Below, one piece after another: positions 9,734-20,059 of a stretch of 64,000 nt of DNA. This stretch comes from Campylobacter sp. RM12651 (GTDB taxonomy: Bacteria > Campylobacterota > Campylobacteria > Campylobacterales > Campylobacteraceae). A program made the translations under genes and the position numbers. Within the stretch, counting starts at the first letter, position 1. Each line of letters opens with the position of its first letter. Under the pieces are notes generated by a model. It ran no database searches and had not been told where the DNA came from. It saw only the letters and a program-made list of their open reading frames with translations. The DNA lies in NCBI RefSeq assembly GCF_022369475.1, contig NZ_CP059600.1, positions 372,001 to 436,000 of the forward strand, given 5' to 3'.

Positions 9734-12578
9734 GTATTTAATAAATAATAAAAATTATGCAAAAATTATTATATGTGAAGACTTAAACGAAGCAAAATCT
9801 TTATCAAATGTAGCTTTATATTTAGGGATAAATAGTTTTATTTTACCTGATTTTAGAGCAGAGATTAATGACGATTTACGCTCGTTTTCTATGGAATTAT
9901 TTGATATTTCAAAAGTTTTAAGTGATTATTACGATTATCAAGATAAAAAGATTTTAATAATCCCTATTAATACTATTAAAAAACCACTTCCAAGTAAAGA
10001 TGATTTAAAGTGTTTAAAGATTGAATTTGGCGATAGGATTAATTTAAATTCTTTAGCAAAAGAGCTTTTAAGGTTAAATTATAATTTAGTTGATATGGTT
10101 CAAAGTCCAGGAGAATTTAGCATAGGTCATGAAAAAATTGATATTTTTTCATTGAAATATGAAAATCCAATTAGAATAGTTTTATTTGATGATGAAGTAG
10201 AAAGTATTAAATATTTTGATGCAAATTCTGGACTTAGCTATAAAGAAGAGTGTGAATATTGTGATATTTTGCCGTTAATTTCTTATGTAAGCGAAGAAAA
10301 ATACGAAGAAATCAAAGAAAGTATTTTAAATAATGATGATTTAAATGAATACGAAAGTGTATTTTATTGGCATTTAAAACTTAGTAATTATTTAGAGTTT
10401 TCTTATGTTTGCACGAAAGAATTTGAATTAGGAAATATAATTTCTAAAGCTAAAAAATATAGCGATATGGTGTTTAATCCTAGCAATGATTTTTTCAAAT
10501 TAAACTCAAATAAAAAAATAAAATTACTAGCTAGTAATGAGAATAAATTCTTAGATTATAAATTAGGTGAAAATGTAGAAAAAATCATCTCAAATGCAGT
10601 TTTAAATATTCAAAGCGATGATGAATTAATATTAAGTCTTAATAAATATTATAAAAAAGAGAAAAAATATAAATCAAGCATAGTTTTAGATGAGCTTATA
10701 AAAAATGATTATGTAGTTCATGAGCGATACGGCGTAGGTAGATTTTTAGGATTAGAATTAATAGAAAATGAAGGAAAAAAGCAAGAATTTATTGTGATTG
10801 AATATCAAAATGAAAATAAATTGCTACTTCCAACTAGCTCACTTTATTTGCTTGATAAATATATTTCAAGTTCAATTCCTGAACTTGATAAATTAGGCAA
10901 AAATACTTTTGTAAAACTCAAAGAAAAACTTAAAACTAAATTATTAGCAATTGCAGGTGCTATTACTGAACTAGCAGCAAAAAGGCAGTTAATTGTAACA
11001 AAGGCTATTAAAAAACCACTTGATTATGAGATATTTAAGGCTAAAGCAGGATTTGTTTTAACAAGTGATCAAGAAAAAGCAGTTAATGATATTTTTGAAG
11101 AGATAAGCAAATGCACTCCTATGGATAGATTACTTAGTGCTGATGTTGGTTTTGGTAAAACCGAAGTCGCAATGCACGCAATTTTTGCCTGTGTTAAAAA
11201 TGGTTTAAATGCCTTATTTTTTGTCCCGACTACACTTTTATGCTCTCAACATTATAAAACACTTAAAAATCGTTTAGAGCCTTTTGGAATTCAAGTTTTT
11301 AGACTTGATAGATTTTCTAATACTAAAAAAGCTATTATGAATACAAAAGAACCAAAGGTTATTATAGGAACTCACGCTTTACTTAGCTTAGCAATTGATG
11401 ATGTTGGGCTAATTGTAATTGATGAAGAGCATAAATTTGGCGTAAAACAAAAAGAAAAATTAAAAGATATAAGTATAAAAGCTCATCAATTAAGTATGAG
11501 TGCTACTCCAATCCCAAGAACGCTTAATCAAGCTTTAAGCACACTTAAGACTTATTCTCAAATTCTAACTCCACCTAATGATAGATTAGATGTAAGAACT
11601 TTTGTAAAAACTTATGATGACGCTTTAATTAAAGAAATCATAGCAAGAGAGCTTAGGCGTGGCGGGCAAGTATTTTACATACACAATCACATAGCTTCAA
11701 TTGAACATAAAAAACGCTATTTAGAAGAGCTTTATCCAAAGCTTAGAATTTTAGTTTTACATTCAAAAATACCAGCAAATGAAGCTGAAGAAAAACTATT
11801 TGAATACGAAGAGAAAAAGTATGATTTATTATTATGCACAAGCATTGTTGAAAGTGGAATTGACTTAGCAAATGCAAACACCATAATAGTAGAAAAATCA
11901 AACCATTTCGGTATAGCTGATTTGCACCAACTTCGTGGTAGAGTAGGTCGTAGCAAAATACAAGGATTTTGTTATTTTCTAGTTGATAATGAAGAAAGCG
12001 TTAGTGAAGATTCTAAGAAAAGATTATTAAGCTTAGCTAGTAACTCGTATTTAGGCAGTGGTAGCACTCTAGCTCAAATGGATTTAGAAATAAGAGGCGG
12101 TGGTAATTTATTAGGTGCTGAACAAAGCGGTCATATAGAACAACTTGGCTATGCACTTTATATTAAAATGCTAGAAGCTGAAATTAATCGACTAAGTAAA
12201 GGAAATATCACAAAAGAGATTAAATACGAGCAAAAATTATTAGTAAATGCTTATATAAGCGATTATTTAGTGCCTAATGATAAGCTAAGATTAAGCCTTT
12301 ATAGAAAAATAAATGAGTGCGATAATTTAGCTAGTTTATCTACTATGCAAGATTCTTTTAATGATAGATTTGGCAAATGTGATAGCTATACAAGAAATTA
12401 TTTTTCACTTATGGCAATTAAAATTTTATGTATTAAGCACGGATTTTGTGAAGTTAGTAATTATGAGCAAAATATAAAACTTTTAAAAGATAATGATGAA
12501 AGAATTATTTTAAAAGCACCAAGCAAAAGCGATGATGATATAATAGATACTTTATTAAAATATTTAAATTCTTTATAA
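9714..12578 (+). CDS. mfd: Transcription-repair coupling factor Mfd
   Basis: Mfd removes RNA polymerase stalled at DNA damage and recruits UvrA. At 954 residues it is shorter than the E. coli protein (1148), as usual in this group. The RNA-polymerase-interacting module (VVHERYGVGRFLGLEL) is at about residue 340; the SF2 translocase has Walker A GFGKT at about 480, DEEH at about 570 and SATPIPRTL. It ends with the TRCF C-terminal domain. It starts inside folC, and its stop lies within a perfect inverted repeat shared with the convergent fliI gene. Confidence 0.97.
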   Translation: MQANLYEYLINNKNYAKIIICEDLNEAKSLSNVALYLGINSFILPDFRAEINDDLRSFSMELFDISKVLSDYYDYQDKKILIIPINTIKKPLPSKDDLKCLKIEFGDRINLNSLAKELLRLNYNLVDMVQSPGEFSIGHEKIDIFSLKYENPIRIVLFDDEVESIKYFDANSGLSYKEECEYCDILPLISYVSEEKYEEIKESILNNDDLNEYESVFYWHLKLSNYLEFSYVCTKEFELGNIISKAKKYSDMVFNPSNDFFKLNSNKKIKLLASNENKFLDYKLGENVEKIISNAVLNIQSDDELILSLNKYYKKEKKYKSSIVLDELIKNDYVVHERYGVGRFLGLELIENEGKKQEFIVIEYQNENKLLLPTSSLYLLDKYISSSIPELDKLGKNTFVKLKEKLKTKLLAIAGAITELAAKRQLIVTKAIKKPLDYEIFKAKAGFVLTSDQEKAVNDIFEEISKCTPMDRLLSADVGFGKTEVAMHAIFACVKNGLNALFFVPTTLLCSQHYKTLKNRLEPFGIQVFRLDRFSNTKKAIMNTKEPKVIIGTHALLSLAIDDVGLIVIDEEHKFGVKQKEKLKDISIKAHQLSMSATPIPRTLNQALSTLKTYSQILTPPNDRLDVRTFVKTYDDALIKEIIARELRRGGQVFYIHNHIASIEHKKRYLEELYPKLRILVLHSKIPANEAEEKLFEYEEKKYDLLLCTSIVESGIDLANANTIIVEKSNHFGIADLHQLRGRVGRSKIQGFCYFLVDNEESVSEDSKKRLLSLASNSYLGSGSTLAQMDLEIRGGGNLLGAEQSGHIEQLGYALYIKMLEAEINRLSKGNITKEIKYEQKLLVNAYISDYLVPNDKLRLSLYRKINECDNLASLSTMQDSFNDRFGKCDSYTRNYFSLMAIKILCIKHGFCEVSNYEQNIKLLKDNDERIILKAPSKSDDDIIDTLLKYLNSL

Positions 12579-12591
12579 GAATTTAAATATT
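12559..12591. terminator. Bidirectional terminator between mfd and fliI
   Basis: This is a perfect 15-bp inverted repeat (12559-12573 with 12577-12591) with a three-base loop. The mfd stop codon lies within it and the convergent fliI stop is nine bases beyond. The stem is almost all A and T. Its position between convergent genes supports a shared terminator. Confidence 0.7.
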
Positions 12592-12599
12592 AATTCGGA

Positions 12600-13895
12600 T
12601 TAATTAATTTGCTCAAGCATACTTAAAACTTCTTCAAAAGCAAAAGCCTCATCATTTCCTTGTCTTAAAAAATCATTCATATAATCTTTTTTACTCATTG
12701 CAAAATCAAGCTCTTTATCGCTACCTTTTACATAAGCACCAATTCTAATTAGAGTTTCGTTTTCTTTTAAAACTGAATTAAGCCTTTTAAACTTAGCAGC
12801 ATTTTTTTTATGTTCAGGCGTTACCACATCTCCCATAACCCTACTTGCTGAATTTTGAATATTAATCGGAGGATATATTCCAAAATCAGTTAGGCTTCTA
12901 TCTAATACGATATGCCCATCAAGAATTGACCTGCTTTGATCAGCAATAGGATCACTCATATCATCGCCATCAACCAACACTGTAAAAAATGCTGTAATAG
13001 TTCCTTTACCTTCTTCTTTACCAGCTCGCTCCATTAATTGCGGCAATAGATTAAATACACTTGGTGGATAGCCTTTAGCAGTAGGTGGTTCTCCAAGAGC
13101 AAGACCGATTTCGCGTTGAGCCATAGCAAAACGAGTAACGCTATCCATTATAAATAATACATCCATTCCTTGTTCTTTAAAAAATTCAGCCACACTCATA
13201 GCACAAAATGCCCCATATTTACGCATTAATGCACTATCATCGCTAGTCGCAACTATCATAACGGTATCATCCATTTTACCACCTAAATTCTTATGTATAA
13301 ACTCAGGAATTTCTCTACCACGCTCACCTATTAAAGCGACTACTTTAACGGCTGCAGGGGCATTTTTAACTATCATTCCCATAAGAGTTGATTTACCAAC
13401 CCCAGAACCAGCAAAAATGCCTAATTTTTGTCCTACTCCACAAGTTAAAAGTCCATCAATACTTTTAATACCAACAGGAAAAGGCTCGCTTATAAGCCCA
13501 CGCTTAAGTGCGTCTATTGGTGCTCTTAAAATAGGCATCATTTTACTTGGTGTGATTTTTTCTTTTCCATCTTTTGGACGCATAAATGGATCAACCACAC
13601 GCCCAAGTAATTCCATAGAGCAAGGAATTTTCATTCCTGCTTCTTCTAAAAATGCTTTATCTCCGATTTTAAAGCCTTCTACAAAATCAAAAGGGCTTAA
13701 AAATGAAATATGCTCCTCAATCTTAACAACCATTGCATAAGCGGTTTTTTCCTCGTTTTCAAGTCTTATAACATCGCCTACGCTAGTGATTAATCCTTTA
13801 ATCTCTATACTAATTGCAGAGATTTTGTATATAAAGCCAAAATTTTGTGAAATTGGTATTTTTGATATTTTATTTTTAAGTTTTTCTAAGTTCAT
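12600..13895 (-). CDS. fliI: Flagellum-specific ATPase FliI
   Basis: FliI is the hexameric ATPase of the flagellar type III export apparatus. The 431-residue protein has the F1-beta-like core: Walker A GSGVGKST at residues 163-170, [13 protein letters not shown] at about 188 and the [16 protein letters not shown] region. The N-terminus is short and basic. It overlaps folE by four bases and follows it on the minus strand. I recall the same fliI-folE-tig-clpP-def neighbourhood in C. jejuni. Confidence 0.97.
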   Translation of the reverse strand: MNLEKLKNKISKIPISQNFGFIYKISAISIEIKGLITSVGDVIRLENEEKTAYAMVVKIEEHISFLSPFDFVEGFKIGDKAFLEEAGMKIPCSMELLGRVVDPFMRPKDGKEKITPSKMMPILRAPIDALKRGLISEPFPVGIKSIDGLLTCGVGQKLGIFAGSGVGKSTLMGMIVKNAPAAVKVVALIGERGREIPEFIHKNLGGKMDDTVMIVATSDDSALMRKYGAFCAMSVAEFFKEQGMDVLFIMDSVTRFAMAQREIGLALGEPPTAKGYPPSVFNLLPQLMERAGKEEGKGTITAFFTVLVDGDDMSDPIADQSRSILDGHIVLDRSLTDFGIYPPINIQNSASRVMGDVVTPEHKKNAAKFKRLNSVLKENETLIRIGAYVKGSDKELDFAMSKKDYMNDFLRQGNDEAFAFEEVLSMLEQIN

Positions 13896-14431
13896 TTTAT
13901 TAGTGAATAAAATTCTTTCCTAGTTCTTTCATCGCTTAAAAATATGCCTTTAAGAGAACTTGTTATTGTTTTAGAATTTACTTTTTGAATTCCACGCATT
14001 TGCATACATAAATGCTCAGCTTCAATAGTTACAGCAACACCTTTTGGCTTTAATATTTCATATAAAGCTAGGCTAATTTGTTCGCATAATTGTTCTTGGA
14101 TTTGCAATCTTCTTGAATAAACTTCAACAAGTCTAGGTAATTTTGAAAGCCCAACTACTTTTCCATTAGGTATATAAGCAATATGAACTTTTCCAAAAAA
14201 TGGTAATAAATGGTGTTCGCATAAGCTATAAAAATCAATGTCTTTTACTAAAACCATTTCATTGTTATCAGTGTTAAAAATAGCTTCGTTTAAAATTTCT
14301 TTTGGATTTTTTGTATAGCCACTACATAAGAATTCATATGATTTTTGAACCCTTTCAGGTGTTTTTACTAATCCTTCTCTATTTGGATTTTCACCAATTT
14401 TTATTAATAAATTTTTAATTAAGTCTTGCAT
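13892..14431 (-). CDS. folE: GTP cyclohydrolase I
   Basis: FolE converts GTP to 7,8-dihydroneopterin triphosphate, the first step of folate and queuosine synthesis. The 179-residue protein has the zinc ligands Cys71 and His74 in [10 protein letters not shown] and Cys142 in EHLCMQMRG. It is divergent from tig; the 76 bases between them must hold both promoters. The window also holds folC of the same pathway. Confidence 0.97.
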   Translation of the reverse strand: MQDLIKNLLIKIGENPNREGLVKTPERVQKSYEFLCSGYTKNPKEILNEAIFNTDNNEMVLVKDIDFYSLCEHHLLPFFGKVHIAYIPNGKVVGLSKLPRLVEVYSRRLQIQEQLCEQISLALYEILKPKGVAVTIEAEHLCMQMRGIQKVNSKTITSSLKGIFLSDERTRKEFYSLIK

Positions 14432-14471
14432 TCTTTACCTTTATATTTTGCCAATGATTAATTTTTTTAGC

Positions 14472-14477
14472 TAGAAT
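14472..14477 (+). promoter_or_regulatory. Promoter -10 box for tig
   Basis: TAGAAT lies 30 bases before the tig ATG in the divergent folE-tig spacer, followed by an AAAGGTAG ribosome binding site. It probably drives the tig-clpP-GGDEF-def run. Confidence 0.5.
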
Positions 14478-14507
14478 TGTGCGAAATATTTTACAAAAGG
14501 TAGTTTA

Positions 14508-15797
14508 ATGAAACTTAGTACAACAAAAATTGATGAAATTAATTACTCAGTAAGTGGTGTTATAGAAAAATCTTTAATAGATGAAAAGGTTAAAGAAATA
14601 GCTGTAAAAGCTAGTAAAACTATGCAAGTTGCTGGTTTTAGAAAAGGCAAAGTTCCTGTAAATGTTGTTTTAGATAGATATAAAGATTCTTTACTAAAAG
14701 ATGCAGAACAAGAAGCGATTACAAGTGCTTATAAAAATGCAGTTAAAGAAACAGGTAAAGATGAAAAAGAATTAATCGGCGAGCCAAGCTTTAAAAAATT
14801 CGATAGAAAAGATAGTGGAATTGAATTTGAATTCGTAGTTTCTTTTAGACCAACAATTGATTTAAGTGGTTATGAAGCATTAGTTCCTGCATTAAAAATA
14901 GAAGAAATTAAAGAAAAAGATATTAAAGCTAGAAAAGAAGCTATGCTTAAGCAATTTGCTCCATTAGAAAAAACTAAAAAACAAATCTTAAAAAAAGGTG
15001 ATTATGCTAAGTTTGATTTTGAAGGATTTGTTGATGGCGTTGCTTTTGAAGGTGGTAAAGCAGAAAATTATATGCTAGAGATTGGAAGTGGTCAATTTAT
15101 ACCAGGATTTGAAGATGGTATGATAGAGCTTAAAGTTGGCGAAGAAAAAGATATAGAAGTAACTTTCCCTGAAAATTATCAAGCAGCTCATTTAGCGGGT
15201 AAAAAAGCAGTATTTAAAGTAAAATTACATGAAATTCACGCAAGAAAATTACCTGAAATTGATGAAGAAATGCTTAAAAAATTACTTCCTGGTGTAGAAA
15301 ACCCAACTGAAGCAATTTTAGATGAAAAAATAAAAGAACAATTAGAAACAGAAGCTAAATTTAAACAAATTGATGAAAAATTAAAACAAGAATTTGTTGA
15401 AAAAATGCTAGAAAAATATACTTTTGCAGTTCCACAAAATATTTTAGAACAAGAAACTAATTTACAATTTAATCAAGCTGCAAGAAGCTTTAGTAAAGAA
15501 GAATTTGACAAATTAAAAGATGATAAATATTTAGAAGAAAAAAGAAAAGAATATGAATCAGAAGCTTTAAAAAGCGTAAAATTGACTTTCATTGTTGATG
15601 AATTAGCAAAATTAAGAAATGTAGTTGTAAATGACCAAGAAGTAGCGCAAGCTATTTATTTTGAAGCTTTAAGATATGGAATGGACCCTAAACAATTAAT
15701 AGAAAACTATACAAAAAATGGCACATTACCAGCTGTTAGAATGAGTTTAGTAGAAGAAAAATTATTTGCTGATTTATTTTTAGGAAAAGATAAATGA
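14508..15797 (+). CDS. tig: Trigger factor
   Basis: Trigger factor is the ribosome-bound chaperone and peptidyl-prolyl isomerase. The 429 residues show the ribosome-docking GFRKGKVP loop at about 44-51, an FKBP-type PPIase domain at about 160-245 ([27 protein letters not shown]) and a helical C-terminal arm. It overlaps clpP by four bases, a tig-clpP pairing common in bacteria. Confidence 0.97.
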   Translation: MKLSTTKIDEINYSVSGVIEKSLIDEKVKEIAVKASKTMQVAGFRKGKVPVNVVLDRYKDSLLKDAEQEAITSAYKNAVKETGKDEKELIGEPSFKKFDRKDSGIEFEFVVSFRPTIDLSGYEALVPALKIEEIKEKDIKARKEAMLKQFAPLEKTKKQILKKGDYAKFDFEGFVDGVAFEGGKAENYMLEIGSGQFIPGFEDGMIELKVGEEKDIEVTFPENYQAAHLAGKKAVFKVKLHEIHARKLPEIDEEMLKKLLPGVENPTEAILDEKIKEQLETEAKFKQIDEKLKQEFVEKMLEKYTFAVPQNILEQETNLQFNQAARSFSKEEFDKLKDDKYLEEKRKEYESEALKSVKLTFIVDELAKLRNVVVNDQEVAQAIYFEALRYGMDPKQLIENYTKNGTLPAVRMSLVEEKLFADLFLGKDK

Positions 15798-16381
15798 GCT
15801 ACATACCTTATGTAGTAGAAAAAACTAGCAAAGGCGAGAGAAGTTATGATATTTACTCTCGCTTACTTAAAGATAGAATTATTCTTTTAAGTGGTGAAAT
15901 AAATGATGATGTAGCTGCTAGTGTAGTTGCACAATTATTGTTTTTAGAAGCTCAAGATTCTACTAAAGATATTTATTTGTATATAAATAGTCCTGGTGGA
16001 GTTGTAACTAGTGGTCTTAGTATATTTGATACAATGAATTATATTAAACCTGATGTTAGTACAATTTGTATAGGACAAGCTGCTTCAATGGGAGCATTTT
16101 TACTTAGTTCTGGAGCTAAAGGTAAAAGGTTTGCTCTTCCAAATGCTAGAATTATGATACATCAGCCTTTAGGCGGTGCAAGAGGTCAAGCGACTGATAT
16201 TGAAATTCAAGCAAAAGAAATTTTAAGATTAAAAGCAATGCTTAACAAAGTATTAGCTGAAAATACCGGTAATAAATTGGCAAAAGTTGAGAAGGACACT
16301 GAACGCGATTATTTTATGAGTTCAGAAGAAGCTTTAAAATACGGACTAATTGATAAGGTATTAGAAAAAAGTTTTAAATAG
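15794..16381 (+). CDS. clpP: ATP-dependent Clp protease proteolytic subunit
   Basis: ClpP forms the 14-mer serine protease chamber used by ClpX and ClpA. In 195 residues the catalytic triad is visible: Ser98 in [11 protein letters not shown], His123 in MIHQPLGG and Asp172 in [10 protein letters not shown]. The start overlaps the tig stop (ATGA). Its partner clpX is at 29487 in this window. Confidence 0.98.
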   Translation: MSYIPYVVEKTSKGERSYDIYSRLLKDRIILLSGEINDDVAASVVAQLLFLEAQDSTKDIYLYINSPGGVVTSGLSIFDTMNYIKPDVSTICIGQAASMGAFLLSSGAKGKRFALPNARIMIHQPLGGARGQATDIEIQAKEILRLKAMLNKVLAENTGNKLAKVEKDTERDYFMSSEEALKYGLIDKVLEKSFK

Positions 16382-16390
16382 GATAGGGCT

Positions 16391-17404
16391 TTGAATAAAG
16401 AGATAATACACGATGAATCTCCTAAGATTCAGAAATTAAGCGGTGGAGAATTTGAGAAATTTACTCAACAAGTAATTAAACAACTTATAGAGGATAATGT
16501 TCCACCAACTCCTACTAATTATTCTATTTATTTTGAAAAAATGTTAGATACTAAGCCTATGGCCTTTAAAAAAAGAGTAACAGAAATGATTACTTATGAA
16601 AAAGAAGACCAAAGTAATAAAGTTGCTGTAATAGAACAAGACATTAAAGAAACCTTTGTAAATATAAAACAGCTAGTAGGTTCTATTGCAACAATTTATA
16701 AAAATATAAGCACAATGAAAGCTTTAATTAAGAAAAAAATAGGCGATTTGAGTATTGCTACCGGTTCTTTATCTATTCAAAATATTTTAAGGTCTTTAGA
16801 TAGTGATATGGCTAAACTCACCACAGCCCTTGATATTCAATTAAATAGTATAAAAAAAGGTTATGATGAGATTGTAAAAATACATAATAGGGTAAATGAG
16901 CAGAGTGAATTTGATGATAAATTCGGAGTGTTTAATAAAAGATATTTATATAATAATATTACTCAAGACATAGAAGATATTAAAAAATATGGTTATTCAA
17001 TATCATTGATGTTTGTAAAGATTAAAGATAGTTTATTAAATACAATTGAATTACAAAAAGATAAAAATCTTTTGATGAGAAATGTTGCGAAATTATTATT
17101 AAAAACCTCAAGAAGAAGCGATGTTGTGGCACATTATGGAGATGGTATTTTTGTAATGGCAATGAAACATACAAATATAGTTAATGCAAAAAAAGCTTGT
17201 GAGAGAATTTCAGACTTATTTTACAATACAACATTTTTTATAAATGATAATGAAATTGATATTAATATAGAAATGAGCGTTGTAGCACTTAGTGGCGATA
17301 ATTATGAAGAACAGATTCTTGAGGCTATTAGCGTATTACCGAATACTGGTAAAAATAAAGAAATTTATGCTGTAGTTGGAGATAGTGAAGAAAATGATGC
17401 TTAA
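16391..17404 (+). CDS. Degenerate GGDEF-domain protein
   Basis: This 337-residue soluble protein has an N-terminal helical region with a PTPTNYSIYF motif near residue 40, matching the LTPENYSEVF motif of the cyclase at 7069. The C-terminal domain has GGDEF-like spacing (KFGVFNKRYL, then HYGDGIFVMAM), but the signature is GDGIF instead of GGDEF and the metal-binding DxDxFK stretch is lost. It is probably catalytically dead. The start is a TTG at 16391 with AGGATAGGG just upstream. It sits between clpP and def and overlaps def by eight bases. Confidence 0.75.
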   Translation: MNKEIIHDESPKIQKLSGGEFEKFTQQVIKQLIEDNVPPTPTNYSIYFEKMLDTKPMAFKKRVTEMITYEKEDQSNKVAVIEQDIKETFVNIKQLVGSIATIYKNISTMKALIKKKIGDLSIATGSLSIQNILRSLDSDMAKLTTALDIQLNSIKKGYDEIVKIHNRVNEQSEFDDKFGVFNKRYLYNNITQDIEDIKKYGYSISLMFVKIKDSLLNTIELQKDKNLLMRNVAKLLLKTSRRSDVVAHYGDGIFVMAMKHTNIVNAKKACERISDLFYNTTFFINDNEIDINIEMSVVALSGDNYEEQILEAISVLPNTGKNKEIYAVVGDSEENDA

Positions 17405-17912
17405 ATTAATAACTTATCCTAATAAATTATTATTTACTAGGAGTGAAGAAGTTAAGGTATTTGATGAAGAGTTACATACATTTTTAGATGATATGTATGA
17501 GACTATGATTTCGTCTAGTGGTATAGGTTTAGCAGCAATACAAGTTGCAAAACCTTTAAGAATATTTTTGATTAATTTATTAAATGAAAATGAAGAACAA
17601 AATAAAGATGATTTGATTGAATTTATTAATCCAATAATAACACCTATTGGAGAAGGAACGCAAGTTTATGAAGAAGGTTGTCTTAGTGTTCCTGGTTTTT
17701 TTGAAGAAGTAACTAGATATAATAAAATTAAAGTTGATTATTTAGATAGATTTGGAAATCAAAAAACTTTAGAAGCTGAAGGGCTTTTAGCAGTTGCTAT
17801 TCAACACGAAAACGACCATCTTGATGGACATTTATTCATAGAAAAAATATCATTTAGTGGAAGAAAAAAATTAGAAAAACATTTAAAAAGTTCTAAAAAG
17901 CCTAAAAAATAA
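17397..17912 (+). CDS. def: Peptide deformylase
   Basis: Def removes the formyl group from nascent proteins. The 171-residue protein has all three motifs: GIGLAAIQ at 42-49, EEGCLSVP with metal ligand Cys95, and QHENDHLDG with His137, Glu138 and His141. Tandem ATGs occur at 17394 and 17397; I chose the second because it gives the usual N-terminus. Together with tig this makes a nascent-chain-processing operon. Confidence 0.95.
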   Translation: MLKLITYPNKLLFTRSEEVKVFDEELHTFLDDMYETMISSSGIGLAAIQVAKPLRIFLINLLNENEEQNKDDLIEFINPIITPIGEGTQVYEEGCLSVPGFFEEVTRYNKIKVDYLDRFGNQKTLEAEGLLAVAIQHENDHLDGHLFIEKISFSGRKKLEKHLKSSKKPKK

Positions 17913-17926
17913 TTATGGCTTTTTAG
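17893..17926 (+). terminator. Candidate terminator after def
   Basis: A perfect 10-bp stem (17893-17902 with 17917-17926) has a 14-base loop holding the def stop codon. The right arm contains a run of five T. The long loop makes it a moderate candidate. Confidence 0.45.
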
Positions 17927-18511
17927 ATTATTGTTTATATCTTCATTTATTTTTCAAAATAATTTATACTTTTATAATTCATAGTAATATTTTAAAAAAA
18001 GTATAAAAATATTTATTGTTAAAATCTTTTGGAATTTAATTTGCAATGCTTTTATAGAACTTACTTTGTATTATGCTTGTAGTTTAAATTATTTGATTAG
18101 TTTGTAAATATTATTAGATAGATTTGATATTTAAAACTTAAGTGAATATTAAAAATTACGCAGCTTATAAATATAGTAATTTATATTAATTTAAATAAAA
18201 TAATTGGTTTTAATAAGATATTAAAATACTTAAATTGATACTAAAAATTAAAATTGTAACTAAGCAGAAAAAATCGGATATTATTTTTTATTACAAAATA
18301 ATTTTTTAACAACACAAGCACTAAATACTAGATATTTTTATAAGATTTTCATTAGTTATTTTATACTTTTAAAAACTATTAAACAAACCTAGAAATTAAA
18401 TTAATATCAAGATTTTAAATATTTTATAGGTAATATATCATTTCTATAATTTAAAATATTAGCTATCTTAGATTTAAAATTTATATTAAAATCTTAAAAA
18501 TAAATTTATAT
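17927..18511. other. Long AT-rich intergenic region, no gene seen
   Basis: Nearly 600 bases of extremely AT-rich DNA separate def from the reductase module. I see no open frame of useful length on either strand, no RNA gene and no strong hairpin apart from the def terminator. It ends in the promoter of the reductase operon and may hold regulator binding sites or a decayed gene. Confidence 0.5.
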
Positions 18512-18566
18512 TTGACACTTTTTTGCCACTACATATTTTTATAATAAATTGATTTTTTAGAAGGAG
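18512..18566 (+). promoter_or_regulatory. Promoter and ribosome binding site of the reductase operon
   Basis: TATAAT at 18540-18545 lies 27 bases before the start codon and AAGGAG at 18561-18566 is an ideal ribosome binding site. A TTGACA at 18512-18517 is 22 bases upstream of the -10, too far for a standard -35, so the promoter may need an activator such as the response regulator encoded at 20913. Confidence 0.5.
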
Positions 18567-18571
18567 TATAG

Positions 18572-20059
18572 ATGTTATCAAGGAGAAATTTTATAAAAGG
18601 AGTAGCAGGAGTTGGCCTTAGTGCACCTTTAGCATTAAACGCTAATGATAATTTAGGAAAAGACATAAAATTTGATGAAATAGCTGATGTTATTATAATC
18701 GGAAGTGGTGTGAGTGCTCATATTTGTGCTGCTTATTTAGTAAAGAATAAAATTGATGTTTTAATGATTGAAAAGATGGATAGAATTGGTGGTAATTCAG
18801 TTCTTTCTCAACAAGATTTTGCTGTTCTTAATTCAGATTTACAAATTAAAGCTGGCATAAAAGATAGCGAAGAATTATTTTTAAATGATTTAAATAAAGC
18901 TGGAGCTGGATATAATCATTTAGAACATTCTTTAAGAATTATAAGAAATTCAAATGAAGCATATGAATTTGCTAAAAGTTGTGGGGTTAAATATGCTGAT
19001 AAGCTTAAGTTTTTAGGCGGTCATAGTGTTGCTAGAAGTGTTGAAACTATTGGCGGTGGCGGTGCTTGTATTAGCACTTTAAATGAATTTTTTATAAAAC
19101 ATAATGGAAAGATTAAAAACGAAACTAAATGCGATGAAATCATTCAAGATGAAAGTGGCAAAATAATTGGCGTAAGCGTTAGAGAAAATTATAGATTTAA
19201 TAGAAATCTAGCAAATGATGATAGAGAGAATTTAAGTGGAGATAAAAAACACTATAAAGCAAGGCTTGCGGTAGTTTTTGCAACAGGTGGATTTAGCCGT
19301 GATATTGAGTTTAGAAGTATAGTAAATCCTAGATTAAGACTAGCAAAAAGCCCTTCAAGTTTAGGTCAGACTGCTGGTGCATTAAAACAAATGCTAAAGG
19401 TAGGAGCAATCCCAACTCAATTAGCACTTAGTAGATTTTCTTTTGGAATTCCTACAGAAGATTTAATTTATGGGATTATGGTTGATTGCAATGCTAAAAG
19501 ATTTTTAAATGAAGATGGGGATAGACAAGGTTTATCAAATAAAATCTTAGCTCATATGGAAAAGATTAACACAACAATTTATCCAATAATTATTTTTGAT
19601 AGCATAGGATTTGCTAATTCGCACGACCCTAATAGAATGCAAAGTTTTATTACTGCAGGGAAAATGAAGAAATTTGATAGCTTAAGTGATTTAGCTAATA
19701 ATTTTAAGCTTAATGAAAATGATTTATCAAAGACAATGCAAGATTATGAAACAGGAATTTCAAATAATAAAGATGAGTTCAAAAAAGATTTAAGTAAGAT
19801 TAAAAATTCTAGTATGAGTAAAGCACCTTTTTATGCAATGACAGCTGCACCAGGTCTTAGTTATACTCCAGGTGGTGTTTATGCTGATATAAATATGAGA
19901 GTTTTAAATATTAGTAACTATGAGCCAATTAAAGGGCTTTACGCGATTGGTGAGGCAACTGGTGGTGTTCATGGACAATCAAGGCTTACTAGTTGTTCTA
20001 TTCCTGATTGTATGACTTCAGGAATTGCTTGTGCGAAAGATATTTTAAAAGGAGTATAA
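18572..20059 (+). CDS. Periplasmic flavoprotein reductase (FccA/fumarate reductase family)
   Basis: This 495-residue FAD enzyme has a twin-arginine signal (SRRNFIKG, residues 3-10), so it is exported folded with its cofactor. The FAD motif IIGSGVSA is at about 42-49, followed by GGNSVLS and the C-terminal GLYAIGEATGGVHGQSRL segment. It belongs to the flavocytochrome c/fumarate reductase/urocanate reductase family but lacks the heme domain, which the next gene supplies. The layout matches Wolinella fccABC, described as a periplasmic methacrylate reductase. The catalytic arginine in GDRQG and the arginine of QSRL are kept, but the HHTMGG histidine pair of Shewanella FccA reads SYTPGG here, so the substrate may not be fumarate. 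Confidence 0.85.
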   Translation: MLSRRNFIKGVAGVGLSAPLALNANDNLGKDIKFDEIADVIIIGSGVSAHICAAYLVKNKIDVLMIEKMDRIGGNSVLSQQDFAVLNSDLQIKAGIKDSEELFLNDLNKAGAGYNHLEHSLRIIRNSNEAYEFAKSCGVKYADKLKFLGGHSVARSVETIGGGGACISTLNEFFIKHNGKIKNETKCDEIIQDESGKIIGVSVRENYRFNRNLANDDRENLSGDKKHYKARLAVVFATGGFSRDIEFRSIVNPRLRLAKSPSSLGQTAGALKQMLKVGAIPTQLALSRFSFGIPTEDLIYGIMVDCNAKRFLNEDGDRQGLSNKILAHMEKINTTIYPIIIFDSIGFANSHDPNRMQSFITAGKMKKFDSLSDLANNFKLNENDLSKTMQDYETGISNNKDEFKKDLSKIKNSSMSKAPFYAMTAAPGLSYTPGGVYADINMRVLNISNYEPIKGLYAIGEATGGVHGQSRLTSCSIPDCMTSGIACAKDILKGV

